64,000 nt of DNA from Veillonellaceae bacterium (GTDB lineage: Bacteria > Bacillota > Negativicutes > Veillonellales > Negativicoccaceae): the NCBI GenBank assembly GCA_022771805.1, contig JALELM010000003.1, positions 62,001 through 126,000 on the forward strand. The letters run 5' to 3'. Below the pieces are notes generated by a model. The model saw only the letters and a program-made list of their open reading frames with translations, had not been told where the DNA came from and made no database searches. Below, in pieces: positions 48,918-56,543 of the stretch (position 1 is its first letter; each line of letters opens with the position of its first letter). A program made the translations under genes and the position numbers.

Positions 48918-50072
48918 TTACTGCGCCGCCGGTGCAGCTGCCGCCTTTTCAATATCCTCACGCGTGACCATTTGCGGCTGCACCGTCATGCCGTTCTGCG
49001 CTTTGACTTGCCCTTCCACGATTACGGTTTCACCGGCCTGCAAACCGTCCGTAACCACCACATAGGGGCCGAAATCCGCGCCGATCTGAACCGGCCGCTG
49101 TGTTACTTTATTTTCCGCATCCACGACGAGAATCATTTGCTTATCCAACAGCGGTTGCACCGCCTGCCGCGGTACCAGAACCGAATTTTTCGCAATTTCC
49201 GCAGCGGAAACCAGCCGCACGAACATTCCCGGCCGCAACAAGTGGTTCGGATTGTCGAAACGCGCTTTCACGCTGAACGAACCGCCGCCCGTCGCGCCCT
49301 GATCCACCGCCACTACGGAACCTTCCTGCGGGTATAACGACCCGTCCGAAAGCCGCAGCTGCAAATGATCGCCCCATTGCGAGTCATCCCGTTGCGCCAT
49401 ACGCAAATACTGCGCTTCCGTGATATCGAAGCGCACCAAGATCGGATCCGCGGCGGAAATCGTTACCAACGGTGTCTGACCGGCCGCGACAAAATTCCCG
49501 ACGGGCAAATCGTCCAAACCGAGAATTCCGCTGAACGGTGCGCGAACAATCGTATCATCCACATTATCCGAAGCGATCGACGTCTGTGCTTCCTGCGCCT
49601 CGACCATTGCCCGATACTGATCAACCAAAGCCTGCTGGCGTGTAAATTCCTGCTCCGAAATCGCATCCTGAGCAATCAGGCTGCGATAGCGCTCCAAATC
49701 CTGCAACGCACTTTCATAGTTGGCTCGAGCCTGTGCAGTCTGCGCCCGCGCCGCTTCGTAGGAAGCGCGATACTGCCGCGAATCGATCCGGTAGAGAGCC
49801 TGCCCGGCTTCCACCCGTTCGCCGCCTTGGACGTATTTTTCAACAATATATCCCGTCACACGAGCGGCGATCGGCACCTCCTGATCCGCCGCGATACTGC
49901 CTGTATACTCTTCCCGCACGGGCGTATCCGAAGAAAATGCCGTAAACGTCCGTACCAATGTCGGCGGCGTTCCCTGCGTTCCCCCCGCAGCACCTTTATC
50001 ACTGCCGCAACCGACCAATGCCAGGATCCCGCAAAGCATTGCGATCATCCCGAGCCATATTCTTACTCGCAT
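48918..50072 (-). CDS. RND efflux periplasmic adaptor, AcrA/MFP family lipoprotein
   Basis: 384 aa. Lipobox LALVGC (Cys22). Barrel-sandwich/lipoyl halves around VTGYIVEKYVQGGERVEAGQALYRID and DTIVRAPFSGILG flank an alpha-hairpin rich in AR/Q/E. A beta-barrel and membrane-proximal domain follow to PRQAVQPLL and VIVEGQVKAQNGMTV. It couples the AcrB-like pump to an outer-membrane channel. Start at 50072 follows GGAGG, immediately after the tetR stop. Confidence 0.92.
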   Translation of the reverse strand: MRVRIWLGMIAMLCGILALVGCGSDKGAAGGTQGTPPTLVRTFTAFSSDTPVREEYTGSIAADQEVPIAARVTGYIVEKYVQGGERVEAGQALYRIDSRQYRASYEAARAQTAQARANYESALQDLERYRSLIAQDAISEQEFTRQQALVDQYRAMVEAQEAQTSIASDNVDDTIVRAPFSGILGLDDLPVGNFVAAGQTPLVTISAADPILVRFDITEAQYLRMAQRDDSQWGDHLQLRLSDGSLYPQEGSVVAVDQGATGGGSFSVKARFDNPNHLLRPGMFVRLVSAAEIAKNSVLVPRQAVQPLLDKQMILVVDAENKVTQRPVQIGADFGPYVVVTDGLQAGETVIVEGQVKAQNGMTVQPQMVTREDIEKAAAAPAAQ

Positions 50073-50073
50073 A

Positions 50074-50637
50074 CTAGTCCTCCTCCGTCTTGGGTGCCGC
50101 ACCCTGCCAAAGCATCCGGATCGCACCCTTCATCAATTCCTCATGCGCTGCTTCGTCGCCATGCCCCAAATGCAGACACATGGATTCCAAAAAAGTACCG
50201 TGCAGAACAAAAAAGAACACTTCCACATCTTCTTCGGCGAGTTCTCCCTGTCGGGCACACACGTGCAGATACTCTTTCAGTGCCCGCCGATCTTCTTCCC
50301 CCAGGCGTTCCAATTGCGCCCGTACTTGCGGATAACTCGCCACCAACTTCCAGGCCAGTTCACCCCGAATCAGCGGGTAGACGCGTGTCTGCGCCGTGAA
50401 ATACCGTGTCAATTTTGTCGGCAGATCTCCATCACTTGCCAGCACCGCACGATACAAGTCCGACCAATCCCGCGCTTTGGCGAGCAATAAATCCTCGACC
50501 AATTCTTCCTTCGATGAAAAATGCTCATACAGTGTACGCTTACTGATGTTCAGCCTTGCCGCCAAGGTGTCCATCGTAAATTGCGTGCCTGTTTCCGCAA
50601 GGACGGCCTCCGCCGCCGCCAAAATTCGTTCCTTCAT
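50074..50637 (-). CDS. TetR/AcrR-family transcriptional regulator
   Basis: 187 aa. N-terminal HTH: MKERILAAAEAVLAETGTQFTMDTLAARLNISKRTLYEHFSSKEELV, then a helical ligand-binding/dimerisation domain. First gene of the tetR-acrA-acrB operon, so probably a self-repressing, ligand-responsive regulator of the pump. Start at 50637 has GGAGG. Its promoter lies against a large inverted repeat that could be the operator. Confidence 0.9.
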   Translation of the reverse strand: MKERILAAAEAVLAETGTQFTMDTLAARLNISKRTLYEHFSSKEELVEDLLLAKARDWSDLYRAVLASDGDLPTKLTRYFTAQTRVYPLIRGELAWKLVASYPQVRAQLERLGEEDRRALKEYLHVCARQGELAEEDVEVFFFVLHGTFLESMCLHLGHGDEAAHEELMKGAIRMLWQGAAPKTEED

Positions 50638-50685
50638 TGCTCCTCCGTCAAATTCGGAAACTAAAAACTTTTTTACAGTACCAAA

Positions 50686-50714
50686 ATTATAACAAAAGGC
50701 CCGTTTCTTGTCAA
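50686..50714 (-). promoter_or_regulatory. sigma-70-type promoter of tetR-acrA-acrB
   Basis: Minus strand TTGACA (50714-50709), 17-nt spacer, TATAAT (50691-50686): consensus-perfect. The -35 hexamer lies within the inverted repeat 50698-50728. Confidence 0.88.
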
Positions 50715-50728
50715 TCAAGAAACGGGCC
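50698..50728. repeat. perfect 13-bp inverted repeat overlapping the tetR promoter
   Basis: Arms 50698-50710 (GGCCCGTTTCTTG) and 50716-50728 (CAAGAAACGGGCC), 5-nt spacer. On the minus strand it is followed by TTTTGTTATAATTTT and lies 22 nt past the YhcH-family stop, so it can be that gene's terminator and at the same time a TetR operator. Confidence 0.75.
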
Positions 50729-50750
50729 GATCAGGTCACCACTTTTTATT

Positions 50751-51215
50751 TTACTTTTCGTTCCCGATATACCATTTCAAAACAGCCTTGCGTACTTTCT
50801 GCGGCGTGCCGCTGCTCACCAACGGCCGATGTGCATCCGTCGGATATAGGATGGTAAACGAGCCGGGTATCGCATAGATACTGCCGCGCAACTCACAGTC
50901 CCCGTAAAAATGCAAATCCCGTTCCGGGTACGCTTCGACAGGCTCCGCCGCAGGCAAGATCGCCCAGTCCAACCGCTCCTGCCCGCTGAGCAGAATCTGT
51001 ACATCGACATATTCCCGGTGCGCCTCCCACTTCCGCTCCGTTGCCGGCTCCGTGTGCACCGTCTCCACATTCACGTAATTCTTCCCGCCGAAATCCAGGC
51101 GGCCGTCTTGCACCTGCGACCAGTCCGTCGCCGCCAAACGCACCAGTGCCACATACAACGGCTCCGGTAATTGCGACTGAAAACTCGCCAACTCATCCCA
51201 ATGTCCCGCCAGCAT
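50751..51215 (-). CDS. YhcH/YjgK/YiaL-family protein
   Basis: 154 aa DUF386/beta-jellyroll protein. GKNYVNVETVHTEPATERKWEAHREYVDVQILLSGQE holds the conserved His/Glu metal-site region, and FTILYPTDAHRPLV the second conserved block. Family members are linked to sialic-acid and other sugar (anomer) metabolism; the true substrate here is unknown. Start MLAGHWDE at 51215 follows GGAGG. No sugar pathway genes adjoin it. Confidence 0.85.
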   Translation of the reverse strand: MLAGHWDELASFQSQLPEPLYVALVRLAATDWSQVQDGRLDFGGKNYVNVETVHTEPATERKWEAHREYVDVQILLSGQERLDWAILPAAEPVEAYPERDLHFYGDCELRGSIYAIPGSFTILYPTDAHRPLVSSGTPQKVRKAVLKWYIGNEK

Positions 51216-51516
51216 ACTATGCCTCCACTCTATACCGCAAACGCCCGGCCGCCCGCCGACACAAAAGAAAAGACCTGCCAAATCCGGCCGCACGAACGCT
51301 TGCATTAACTCGTACGCCGGTACTGAAAAATTTAATAATCGAAAAGTTCGCTTCTTTTTGATAAATCGAAAAATAGGGCAGTACCCAAGAATAGGGCAGC
51401 CGGTTCCGCTATTCAAGAAGATATCCGAAATATCCCAAAATGCAAAAAGCCCGCAGCCCGGACAGTTTGAGCTGCTCTACAGTATGCAGAAGCAGCCTGA
51501 AACGTTCAATGAACAG
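51216..51516. other. 301-nt intergenic region between tRNA-Leu and the YhcH-family gene
   Basis: Contains the probable tRNA-Leu terminator (51453-51475) and a direct repeat AATAGGGCAG at about 51370 and 51388 upstream of the YhcH gene. An in-frame extension of that gene runs through this region but has no RBS. No other gene seen. Confidence 0.5.
51453..51475 (-). terminator. probable terminator of tRNA-Leu
   Basis: GCAGCTC/GGGCTGC (51475-51469, 51459-51453, minus strand) with a 9-nt loop, followed by GGGCTTTTTGC, about 40 nt past the tRNA. Confidence 0.5.
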
Positions 51517-51601
51517 TGGTGCCGGAGAAGGGACTCGAACCCCCACGCCACAAAGGCGCCGGATCCTAAATCCGGTGCGTCTGCCATTCCGCCACTCCGG
51601 C
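51517..51601 (-). tRNA. tRNA-Leu(TAG)
   Basis: 85 nt with encoded CCA and the long variable arm of class II tRNAs. Acceptor GCCGGAG/CTCCGGC, anticodon arm CCGGA-TTTAGGA-TCCGG (anticodon TAG, reads CTA), T-arm GGGGG-TTCGAGT-CCCTT. Confidence 0.97.
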
Positions 51602-51612
51602 AGGTTCGTCTC

Positions 51613-51642
51613 ATCTTAGCACAGAGACGCCGATACGGTCAA
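51613..51642 (-). promoter_or_regulatory. promoter of tRNA-Leu
   Basis: Minus strand TTGACC (51642-51637), 18-nt spacer, TAAGAT (51618-51613), 12 nt upstream of the tRNA. Confidence 0.65.
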
Positions 51643-51659
51643 TGTGCCGAATCCGTTGC

Positions 51660-51962
51660 AACAAAAAAGGCGAAGCGCGCTTCGTCTTTTGTTGTGTGAG
51701 ATTCGGTTCCCTGTCCGAATCTCCGACTATGTGTAGCCGGCGCCCCTTGCCGGGCTTGTCGGAAAAAGGTGCGGAATCATTTCCGCGGAGGATGATGCTA
51801 TCCTGACGACCGAGTCGTTATGTTAAAAAGGGGGAAGAGAATAATGTTCCCAAGCATTATCCTCTTCGAAAGGAGATGAACGTAGCCATCGGCTTGCGCC
51901 GACGCTACCGGGGCTTGCGCCCCTGAAGGATGATATGCAAAAGTTTTCCAAGAAAACTTATT
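51660..51962 (-). ncRNA. candidate structured noncoding RNA (eight consecutive hairpins)
   Basis: Complementary arms seen by eye: 51698-51706/51715-51723 (9 bp perfect); 51723-51727/51758-51762 enclosing AGCCGGC/GCCGGGCT; 51771-51776/51781-51786; 51789-51793/51800-51804; 51806-51810/51814-51818; 51834-51846/51855-51867 (13 bp, one mismatch); 51882-51886/51904-51908 enclosing 51889-51893/51898-51902; 51910-51914/51919-51923. Read on the minus strand, two loops become GCAA tetraloops and the array ends in an intrinsic terminator (51686-51663), favouring minus-strand transcription. It lies directly downstream of a cobalamin riboswitch. No ORF explains it. Identity unknown; plus-strand purine-rich linkers leave orientation open. 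Confidence 0.6.
51663..51694 (-). terminator. intrinsic terminator at the end of the structured RNA
   Basis: On the minus strand AACAAAAGACGAAGC pairs with GCTTCGCCTTTTTTGTT (one mismatch, GC-rich core 51669-51686), with T6 in the right arm. It lies just before the tRNA-Leu promoter. Confidence 0.8.
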
Positions 51963-51996
51963 GCCGTAATTGGAAGTTCATGACCGTCCATCAAAA

Positions 51997-52022
51997 AAAC
52001 TCTTTGCGAAGGCAAAGAGTTT
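51997..52022 (-). terminator. terminator of the cobalamin riboswitch expression platform
   Basis: Perfect 11-bp stem AAACTCTTTGC-CTTC-GCAAAGAGTTT followed by TTTTG on the minus strand, about 60 nt past the aptamer. Confidence 0.88.
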
Positions 52023-52079
52023 TGCGTACCATAATAAAGCACGTATTCTCCTCCCCATCGCTCGTGGGTCCAGTGGTGA

Positions 52080-52232
52080 ACGTTAAACAGGCAGTTCTCC
52101 TGACTTCGCATCATCGCTCATTCCGCCTTCCCGGTTTCCCAGTGGCTCCATGGAATTTGCTCCGCTTCACAGTGGCGGGACCGTGTCGGCTTTGCACCGA
52201 ACTTCCCTATTAAGCTTTGCAGCACCTGTTCC
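52080..52232 (-). promoter_or_regulatory. cobalamin (B12) riboswitch aptamer
   Basis: Minus-strand sequence carries all conserved blocks in order: AATAGGGAAGTTCGGTGCAA, CCGACACGGTCCCGCCACTGTGA, GAGCCACTGGGAA, GGGAAGGCGG, then the B12-box region GATGATGCGAAGTCAGGAGA followed by ACTGCCTG. Spacing suits the full-size aptamer. It has its own promoter upstream and terminator downstream, but the next 400 nt hold no convincing protein gene on this strand. Confidence 0.93.
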
Positions 52233-52251
52233 TCTCTATGAACTTGCCTAT

Positions 52252-52280
52252 ATATTAGCACATGTACCTATACCTGTCAA
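52252..52280 (-). promoter_or_regulatory. promoter of the cobalamin riboswitch transcript
   Basis: Minus strand TTGACA (52280-52275), 17-nt spacer, TAATAT (52257-52252), about 12 nt ahead of the expected riboswitch 5' end. Confidence 0.83.
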
Positions 52281-52490
52281 TTCTTTTCTGCAAATTCTTT
52301 TTAATTTCCTTGGCGAATATCGGTTGACAAACCGCTTTTCAGCTCTCTTTTTGCTCACGAAATATAACGGCAATGTGTAATCCGGTCGCTTTTTATGCCT
52401 GCAGATCCCCTAACTGCGGCATGTTTTCAGATTGCACCATACTTCTTCATTCCGCCCGTATGCCGTCATTCCGCAAAAAAGCAGATAAAA
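52281..52490. other. intergenic region between the riboswitch promoter and the symporter terminator
   Basis: About 210 nt, AT-richer near the riboswitch. No ORF or clear structured element found. Confidence 0.4.
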
Positions 52491-52518
52491 AATACCCGCA
52501 ATGTGCATTGCGGGTATT
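52491..52518. terminator. terminator after the GltS-type symporter gene
   Basis: Perfect 13-bp arms AATACCCGCAATG/CATTGCGGGTATT (52491-52503, 52506-52518) with T tracts on both strands, 7 nt past the stop. Confidence 0.9.
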
Positions 52519-52524
52519 TTTTTA

Positions 52525-53889
52525 TCAAACTTCGGAAGCGTCGCCGCGTCCTGTCAACGGCAGAGACTGCCACCACCAACCGCTGACACGGCATACGATC
52601 AACAGGCCGGCACTGATGACGACATACATACCTACCAGCCACCAATGCTGCCCGTTGAGCAACATGAACGGCGCGGCCGACCAGGTGAAAATTTCCAAGG
52701 GCGTATTGATCGGTCCGACAATCGCCGTATCCGTAATCGTCTTGGAACGATACGCCGGATCCACGATACGCAAGAGCACGAAACCGATTGCAAATACTCC
52801 CGTCGCGTAGCCGAAAACGAAAATGGAACGCTCAAACCAGCTTTCTTTATTCAGCAACGGACCGCCGTAGCGCATCGTCGCCCACACGACGAGAATGCCG
52901 CAGAGCAGCAGCAACGCAAGCGGCCCCGCATATTCCATGACCACGGGCACTTTGATGGACGCCACCCCGAAGAAAACGAGAAAATCCGTCGTTGTGCCGC
53001 TGATGCGGTCAAAAACGCGCGTATCCACGTATTCGTATACGCCGATACGGCGCAAAAGGAGAAAGAGCGCCAACGCCAACAGGAATGCCACCGTAAAAGT
53101 AGGCAGGTCGATCGCCGTAGTGGCAAAAATCCATTGATTCAACAGATACCCCGCACCGCTCGGTACCAAGACCAACGCCAAATGCCAGGCCAACGGATCG
53201 AGCGCAATGTTGGAAATGGTGCGATCCCCCAGTTCTTCGCGCTTTTCCTTCGGAACCAGACCGGTTCGCAAATCTCCCGAAATATAGCGGAAATCACGAA
53301 TATATTCCGTATAGCCTCGACTTGTCGCCCATTTAATGAAGATCAGGCCGCCGAACACCCCGGCCAAAATCCCGACCGTGGCAATCGTCATCCCCAGATC
53401 CATCGCCTCAGGAAAACCGATACGGACGAAGCTGTTGCCTACGGCAGCCGCCGTTCCGTGGCCGCCGTTAAAACCGGCCACCAGCAGCAGACCGAAACCA
53501 TAGTTGATTTCCGGATACAGCCGGGAGATGACCAAAATGGAGAAGGCAACCGGAATGCACACCTGCAGGGTCAGCGCCAGCGTCTTGTAGCAGAAATACG
53601 AGCCGAGCCGGGCAATTTCCGCCCGCCAGCCGCCGCTCCCCTTGTGAAATCCGGCCATCCCGACCGCGGCAAAGACGACGACCGTGAGCAGGCCCGCATA
53701 CGAGCCTATGTTTTCCGTAAACGGCAGCACATTCAGGAAATAGGGGCCGAGGGCGAGACCGATAAAGCCCGCAATCAGACTGGACGGCAGAAAATACCGT
53801 TGTACCCAGGTAACCCGCGCCCGAATCCACTGACTCAGGACGATGAGCAGCGCCGCAACGGCAAAGTCGACCAGAATACCGTACAGCAT
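52525..53889 (-). CDS. sodium/glutamate symporter (GltS) family transporter
   Basis: 454 aa, about 11-12 transmembrane helices. The GltS-family marker GFNGGHGTAAAVG occurs near residue 140 in a re-entrant-type segment, and two repeated halves are visible (LPSSLIAGFIGLALGPYF at the start). It is longer than E. coli GltS (about 400 aa). It starts 2 nt after the AlaDH/PNT-family gene, suggesting uptake of an amino acid used by that enzyme. Substrate (glutamate or another amino/organic acid) not certain. Confidence 0.8.
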   Translation of the reverse strand: MLYGILVDFAVAALLIVLSQWIRARVTWVQRYFLPSSLIAGFIGLALGPYFLNVLPFTENIGSYAGLLTVVVFAAVGMAGFHKGSGGWRAEIARLGSYFCYKTLALTLQVCIPVAFSILVISRLYPEINYGFGLLLVAGFNGGHGTAAAVGNSFVRIGFPEAMDLGMTIATVGILAGVFGGLIFIKWATSRGYTEYIRDFRYISGDLRTGLVPKEKREELGDRTISNIALDPLAWHLALVLVPSGAGYLLNQWIFATTAIDLPTFTVAFLLALALFLLLRRIGVYEYVDTRVFDRISGTTTDFLVFFGVASIKVPVVMEYAGPLALLLLCGILVVWATMRYGGPLLNKESWFERSIFVFGYATGVFAIGFVLLRIVDPAYRSKTITDTAIVGPINTPLEIFTWSAAPFMLLNGQHWWLVGMYVVISAGLLIVCRVSGWWWQSLPLTGRGDASEV

Positions 53890-53891
53890 AC

Positions 53892-55067
53892 TCAGCCTCC
53901 TTTTGTCTGCAACAATTCCGGCGAGCGTGTTCCTGTCGCCGGCGGTGCGGGATCACATGCTTGCGGATCCAGGCCGAGGACATCGGCCGGCGTGCGCCAC
54001 GGCCGTTGCTGCAGAGCGCTGGTTTCCTCATGTGTCAGCACACCTTGATAGACGGTCAGCGCCCGCCGCAGAAAACCGTCCCGCCGGCAAGCTTCCGCCA
54101 CACCGTTATTCAGAATGCTGCGAATATGCCCGACCAGACTCACCGCATACGCCTGCGATGCCGACTTCGCAATGGATGCCGGAATATTGCTCACGCCGAA
54201 GTGAATCACTCCGTCAATGACATATGTCGGTTCGGCATGTGTCGTTTCTTTATAGGTTTCGACGGCACCGCCTTCGTCCGCAGAAATATCCACGATGACC
54301 GAGCCCGGTTCCATCAGCTTCAACATACTGCGATCGATCAGATGTGTCTTGCTTTCCTTCGGCCATTTCACGCAATTCAGAACCAAGTCCGTTGTCGGTA
54401 ACAGCGCGGCGATATTTTCCTTAGTGGAAAGCATGGTATGCACACGATCACCGTATTGGCGATTGATGTCGCGCAGTGTCGCAATATTGATATCCAAGAC
54501 CGTAACCCAGGCTCCGAGCGCCTCCAGTACCTGCAAAGCCGCCTTGCCGACCAATCCGGCGCCCAGAATCACCGCCTGAATCCCCGGTGCGCCGGCAAGC
54601 CCGCCGACAAACTTCCCCTTGCCTCCGTTCGTCGAAAGCAAATGATGCAGCCCGAACAAGGCGCCCTGTTTCCCGGCCGCCTCGCAGTTCGGCGAACCGT
54701 AACGATGCGTATCTTCCGCCGTAAAGGCAATGCACTCCGAGCGCAGCAGCGCCTCCACTTCCGCCGGATGCGCCGCGGGATGGATACAGGTCAGGTAGAT
54801 CTGCCCCTTACGCAGCAAATCGTATTCCGACTCTTCGAATTCTTTTACCTTGACGAGGAAATCGGCCTCCGCATACATTTCCGCCGCCGTTTCCAGCAGC
54901 CGCGCGCCGGCCTTTTCATATGCCGCGTCCGGAAATCCGGCCTTGACACCGGCTCCCGCCTGTACATACACCGGATGTCCGTCTCCTACAATCGTCGCCA
55001 CTTCCTGCGGCGTTAACACGACGCGATATTCATTGGCTTTAATATCTCGCAATACCCCCAGTTTCAC
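53892..55067 (-). CDS. alanine dehydrogenase/PNT-family NAD-dependent dehydrogenase
   Basis: 391 aa. N-terminal AlaDh_PNT_N domain (LGVLRDIKANEYRVVLTPQEVATIV, VKVKEFEESEYDLLRKGQIYLT) and a Rossmann domain with AVILGAGLVGKAALQVLEALGAWVTVLDIN; PTYVIDGVIHFGVSNIPAS matches the alanine dehydrogenase C-terminal block. The YLHL and AYETV stretches of classical alanine dehydrogenase are altered (CIHPAAH, FTAEDTHRYG), so a related amino-acid dehydrogenase is possible. The start is GTG at 55067 with AGGAGG 8 nt upstream. A Pro-rich tail adds about 20 residues. Confidence 0.75.
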   Translation of the reverse strand: MKLGVLRDIKANEYRVVLTPQEVATIVGDGHPVYVQAGAGVKAGFPDAAYEKAGARLLETAAEMYAEADFLVKVKEFEESEYDLLRKGQIYLTCIHPAAHPAEVEALLRSECIAFTAEDTHRYGSPNCEAAGKQGALFGLHHLLSTNGGKGKFVGGLAGAPGIQAVILGAGLVGKAALQVLEALGAWVTVLDINIATLRDINRQYGDRVHTMLSTKENIAALLPTTDLVLNCVKWPKESKTHLIDRSMLKLMEPGSVIVDISADEGGAVETYKETTHAEPTYVIDGVIHFGVSNIPASIAKSASQAYAVSLVGHIRSILNNGVAEACRRDGFLRRALTVYQGVLTHEETSALQQRPWRTPADVLGLDPQACDPAPPATGTRSPELLQTKGG

Positions 55068-55119
55068 GCAAGCCGCCTCCTTTTCCTTCTGCACATTGCC
55101 AAAATATAATCCGGAAATG

Positions 55120-55144
55120 AAAAGCCGCTGCAAGAGCGGCTTTT
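55120..55144 (-). terminator. intrinsic terminator after hup
   Basis: AAAAGCCGCT (55120-55129) and AGCGGCTTTT (55135-55144) arms with a 5-nt loop; 20 nt past the HU stop and upstream of the dehydrogenase gene, so those two are separate transcripts. Confidence 0.78.
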
Positions 55145-55164
55145 CGCATTCGTATCACAAGTTC

Positions 55165-55470
55165 TTATTTTTTACGAGCCCGTTTCGCTTTTTTTACGTT
55201 AACGCGTTCTTTCAGCTGTTTGCCGGCTTTGAATGCCGGGCTCTTGGATGCCGGAATCTGGATCTTTTTGCTCGGATCCATCGGGTTGTGACCTTCACGG
55301 GCTTTACGATCACGAACTTCGAAGGTGCCGAAGCCGATAACCTGTACTTTTTCGCCCTGTGCCAATGCTTCGCTGATGCATTCGAACATAGCTTTTACGG
55401 ATTTTTCCGCGTCTTTTTTCGTCAAGCCGGAAACTTCCGCCACCTTAGCGATCAATTCTGTTTTGTTCAT
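55165..55470 (-). CDS. hup: DNA-binding protein HU
   Basis: 101 aa. [49 protein letters not shown] and [16 protein letters not shown] are the HU/IHF fold signatures, with a lysine-rich tail. It compacts the nucleoid. GGAGG precedes the ATG. A small GATACC/GGTATC hairpin lies in the 59-nt gap behind mazG. Confidence 0.96.
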   Translation of the reverse strand: MNKTELIAKVAEVSGLTKKDAEKSVKAMFECISEALAQGEKVQVIGFGTFEVRDRKAREGHNPMDPSKKIQIPASKSPAFKAGKQLKERVNVKKAKRARKK

Positions 55471-55529
55471 ACAAACCCCTCCTTTGAAATAGATCCGTTC
55501 TGCGGATCATCGCCCGATACCCTACGGTA

Positions 55530-56543
55530 TCATTCCCCGCGCTTGGCCTCTTGCCAATACGCATCCAGCTCGGTCAAGTCGGTCTCCTCCCAAGTCTTGC
55601 CGCTGCGACGAACACATTCTTCCACGTATTGAAAACGATGACAAAACTTCGCGTTCGCACGACGGAGCGCAGTCTCGGGTTCTACGCCCAGATGTCGCAG
55701 GACGTTGACCGTGGCAAAAAGCACATCACCACACTCATCTTCTAAGCGTGTCGGACTATTTTGTGCAAGCGCTTCCCGCACTTCCTGCCACTCTTCCCGC
55801 AACTTCTCCCGGGCGGACTCGACGGAGTCCCAATCAAAGCCGACTCGGGCTGTTTTCTCTTGTATTTTACACGCTAAACTAAGGCTTGGCAAGCCCTTTG
55901 GCACACCATCAAGAATATCCTTGCGTTTTTTGAATGAAAATTTGCTTTTTTCCCAGTCCGCCACGACTTCCGCCGCCTGTTTTCCGCTTTCCGGAGCAAA
56001 TACATGCGGATGTCGCGCAATCATCTTATCCGCGATGCCGCGGCACACATCTTCCCAGGAAAAGAGCCCTTCTTCCGCCGCCAGTTGTGCGTGAAACACC
56101 ACCTGCAACAAGACATCGCCGAGTTCTTCACACAGCAGTTCGCTGTCTTGTGTGTCGATGGCCTCCAACACTTCGTACACTTCTTCGATCAGGTAGCGCC
56201 GCAGACCGGCATGCGTTTGTCGTCGATCCCAGGGGCAGCCCTGCTCGCCGCGCAGTGTCGCCACCACTCGCACCAATCGCTCGGCCTCGCTTCCCCGTCC
56301 GCTCGGCGGAATAATAATCGCCTCTGCTCCCGCAACCTCTTCCGCTCGACAGCGTGCGACCTTGCCGTCCGCCACTTTGTATACTTCCGTTCCGGCCAAT
56401 GCCGGCGGGCAGGGTGTCCTCAATGCCTGCACTCCGACGAGCCACAGCGGTACGGCTCCCTGCCGGGCAGGCCATGCGTTCAGCACGCGATACCCTTGTT
56501 CCGGCACGAAACCGGCCGCTCGTAAGCCTTGTTCGTAATCCAT
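55530..56543 (-). CDS. mazG: nucleoside triphosphate pyrophosphohydrolase MazG with N-terminal extension
   Basis: 337 aa. Two MazG all-alpha domains: LRGEQGCPWDRRQTHAGLRRYLIEEVYEVLEAID with EELGDVLLQVVFHAQ (about 100-190) and REKLREEWQEVREAL with EDECGDVLFATVNVLRHLG (about 255-315), whose E-x2-E/E-x2-D sets bind Mg-NTP. It removes aberrant or signalling NTPs. The first ~85 residues are not the tetrapyrrole-methylase domain often fused in Firmicutes and are not recognised. The start overlaps the flippase stop (TGATG). Confidence 0.9.
   Translation of the reverse strand: MDYEQGLRAAGFVPEQGYRVLNAWPARQGAVPLWLVGVQALRTPCPPALAGTEVYKVADGKVARCRAEEVAGAEAIIIPPSGRGSEAERLVRVVATLRGEQGCPWDRRQTHAGLRRYLIEEVYEVLEAIDTQDSELLCEELGDVLLQVVFHAQLAAEEGLFSWEDVCRGIADKMIARHPHVFAPESGKQAAEVVADWEKSKFSFKKRKDILDGVPKGLPSLSLACKIQEKTARVGFDWDSVESAREKLREEWQEVREALAQNSPTRLEDECGDVLFATVNVLRHLGVEPETALRRANAKFCHRFQYVEECVRRSGKTWEETDLTELDAYWQEAKRGE

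Noticed and set aside
51696-51940. Plus-strand orientation for the hairpin array
   Set aside because: No plus-strand promoter was found in the 100 nt upstream and no good plus-strand terminator after it. Not fully excluded, because the single-stranded linkers are purine-rich on the plus strand.
51905-52114. 69-codon minus-strand ORF through the end of the B12 aptamer
   Set aside because: It starts inside the conserved B12-box region and runs through the terminator hairpin. A shorter GTG version at about 52039 has a GGAGGAG ahead of it, but its product resembles nothing and would be cut by the terminator.
52080-52232. Small coding gene inside the riboswitch interval
   Set aside because: Conserved B12 aptamer blocks in correct order explain this sequence fully.
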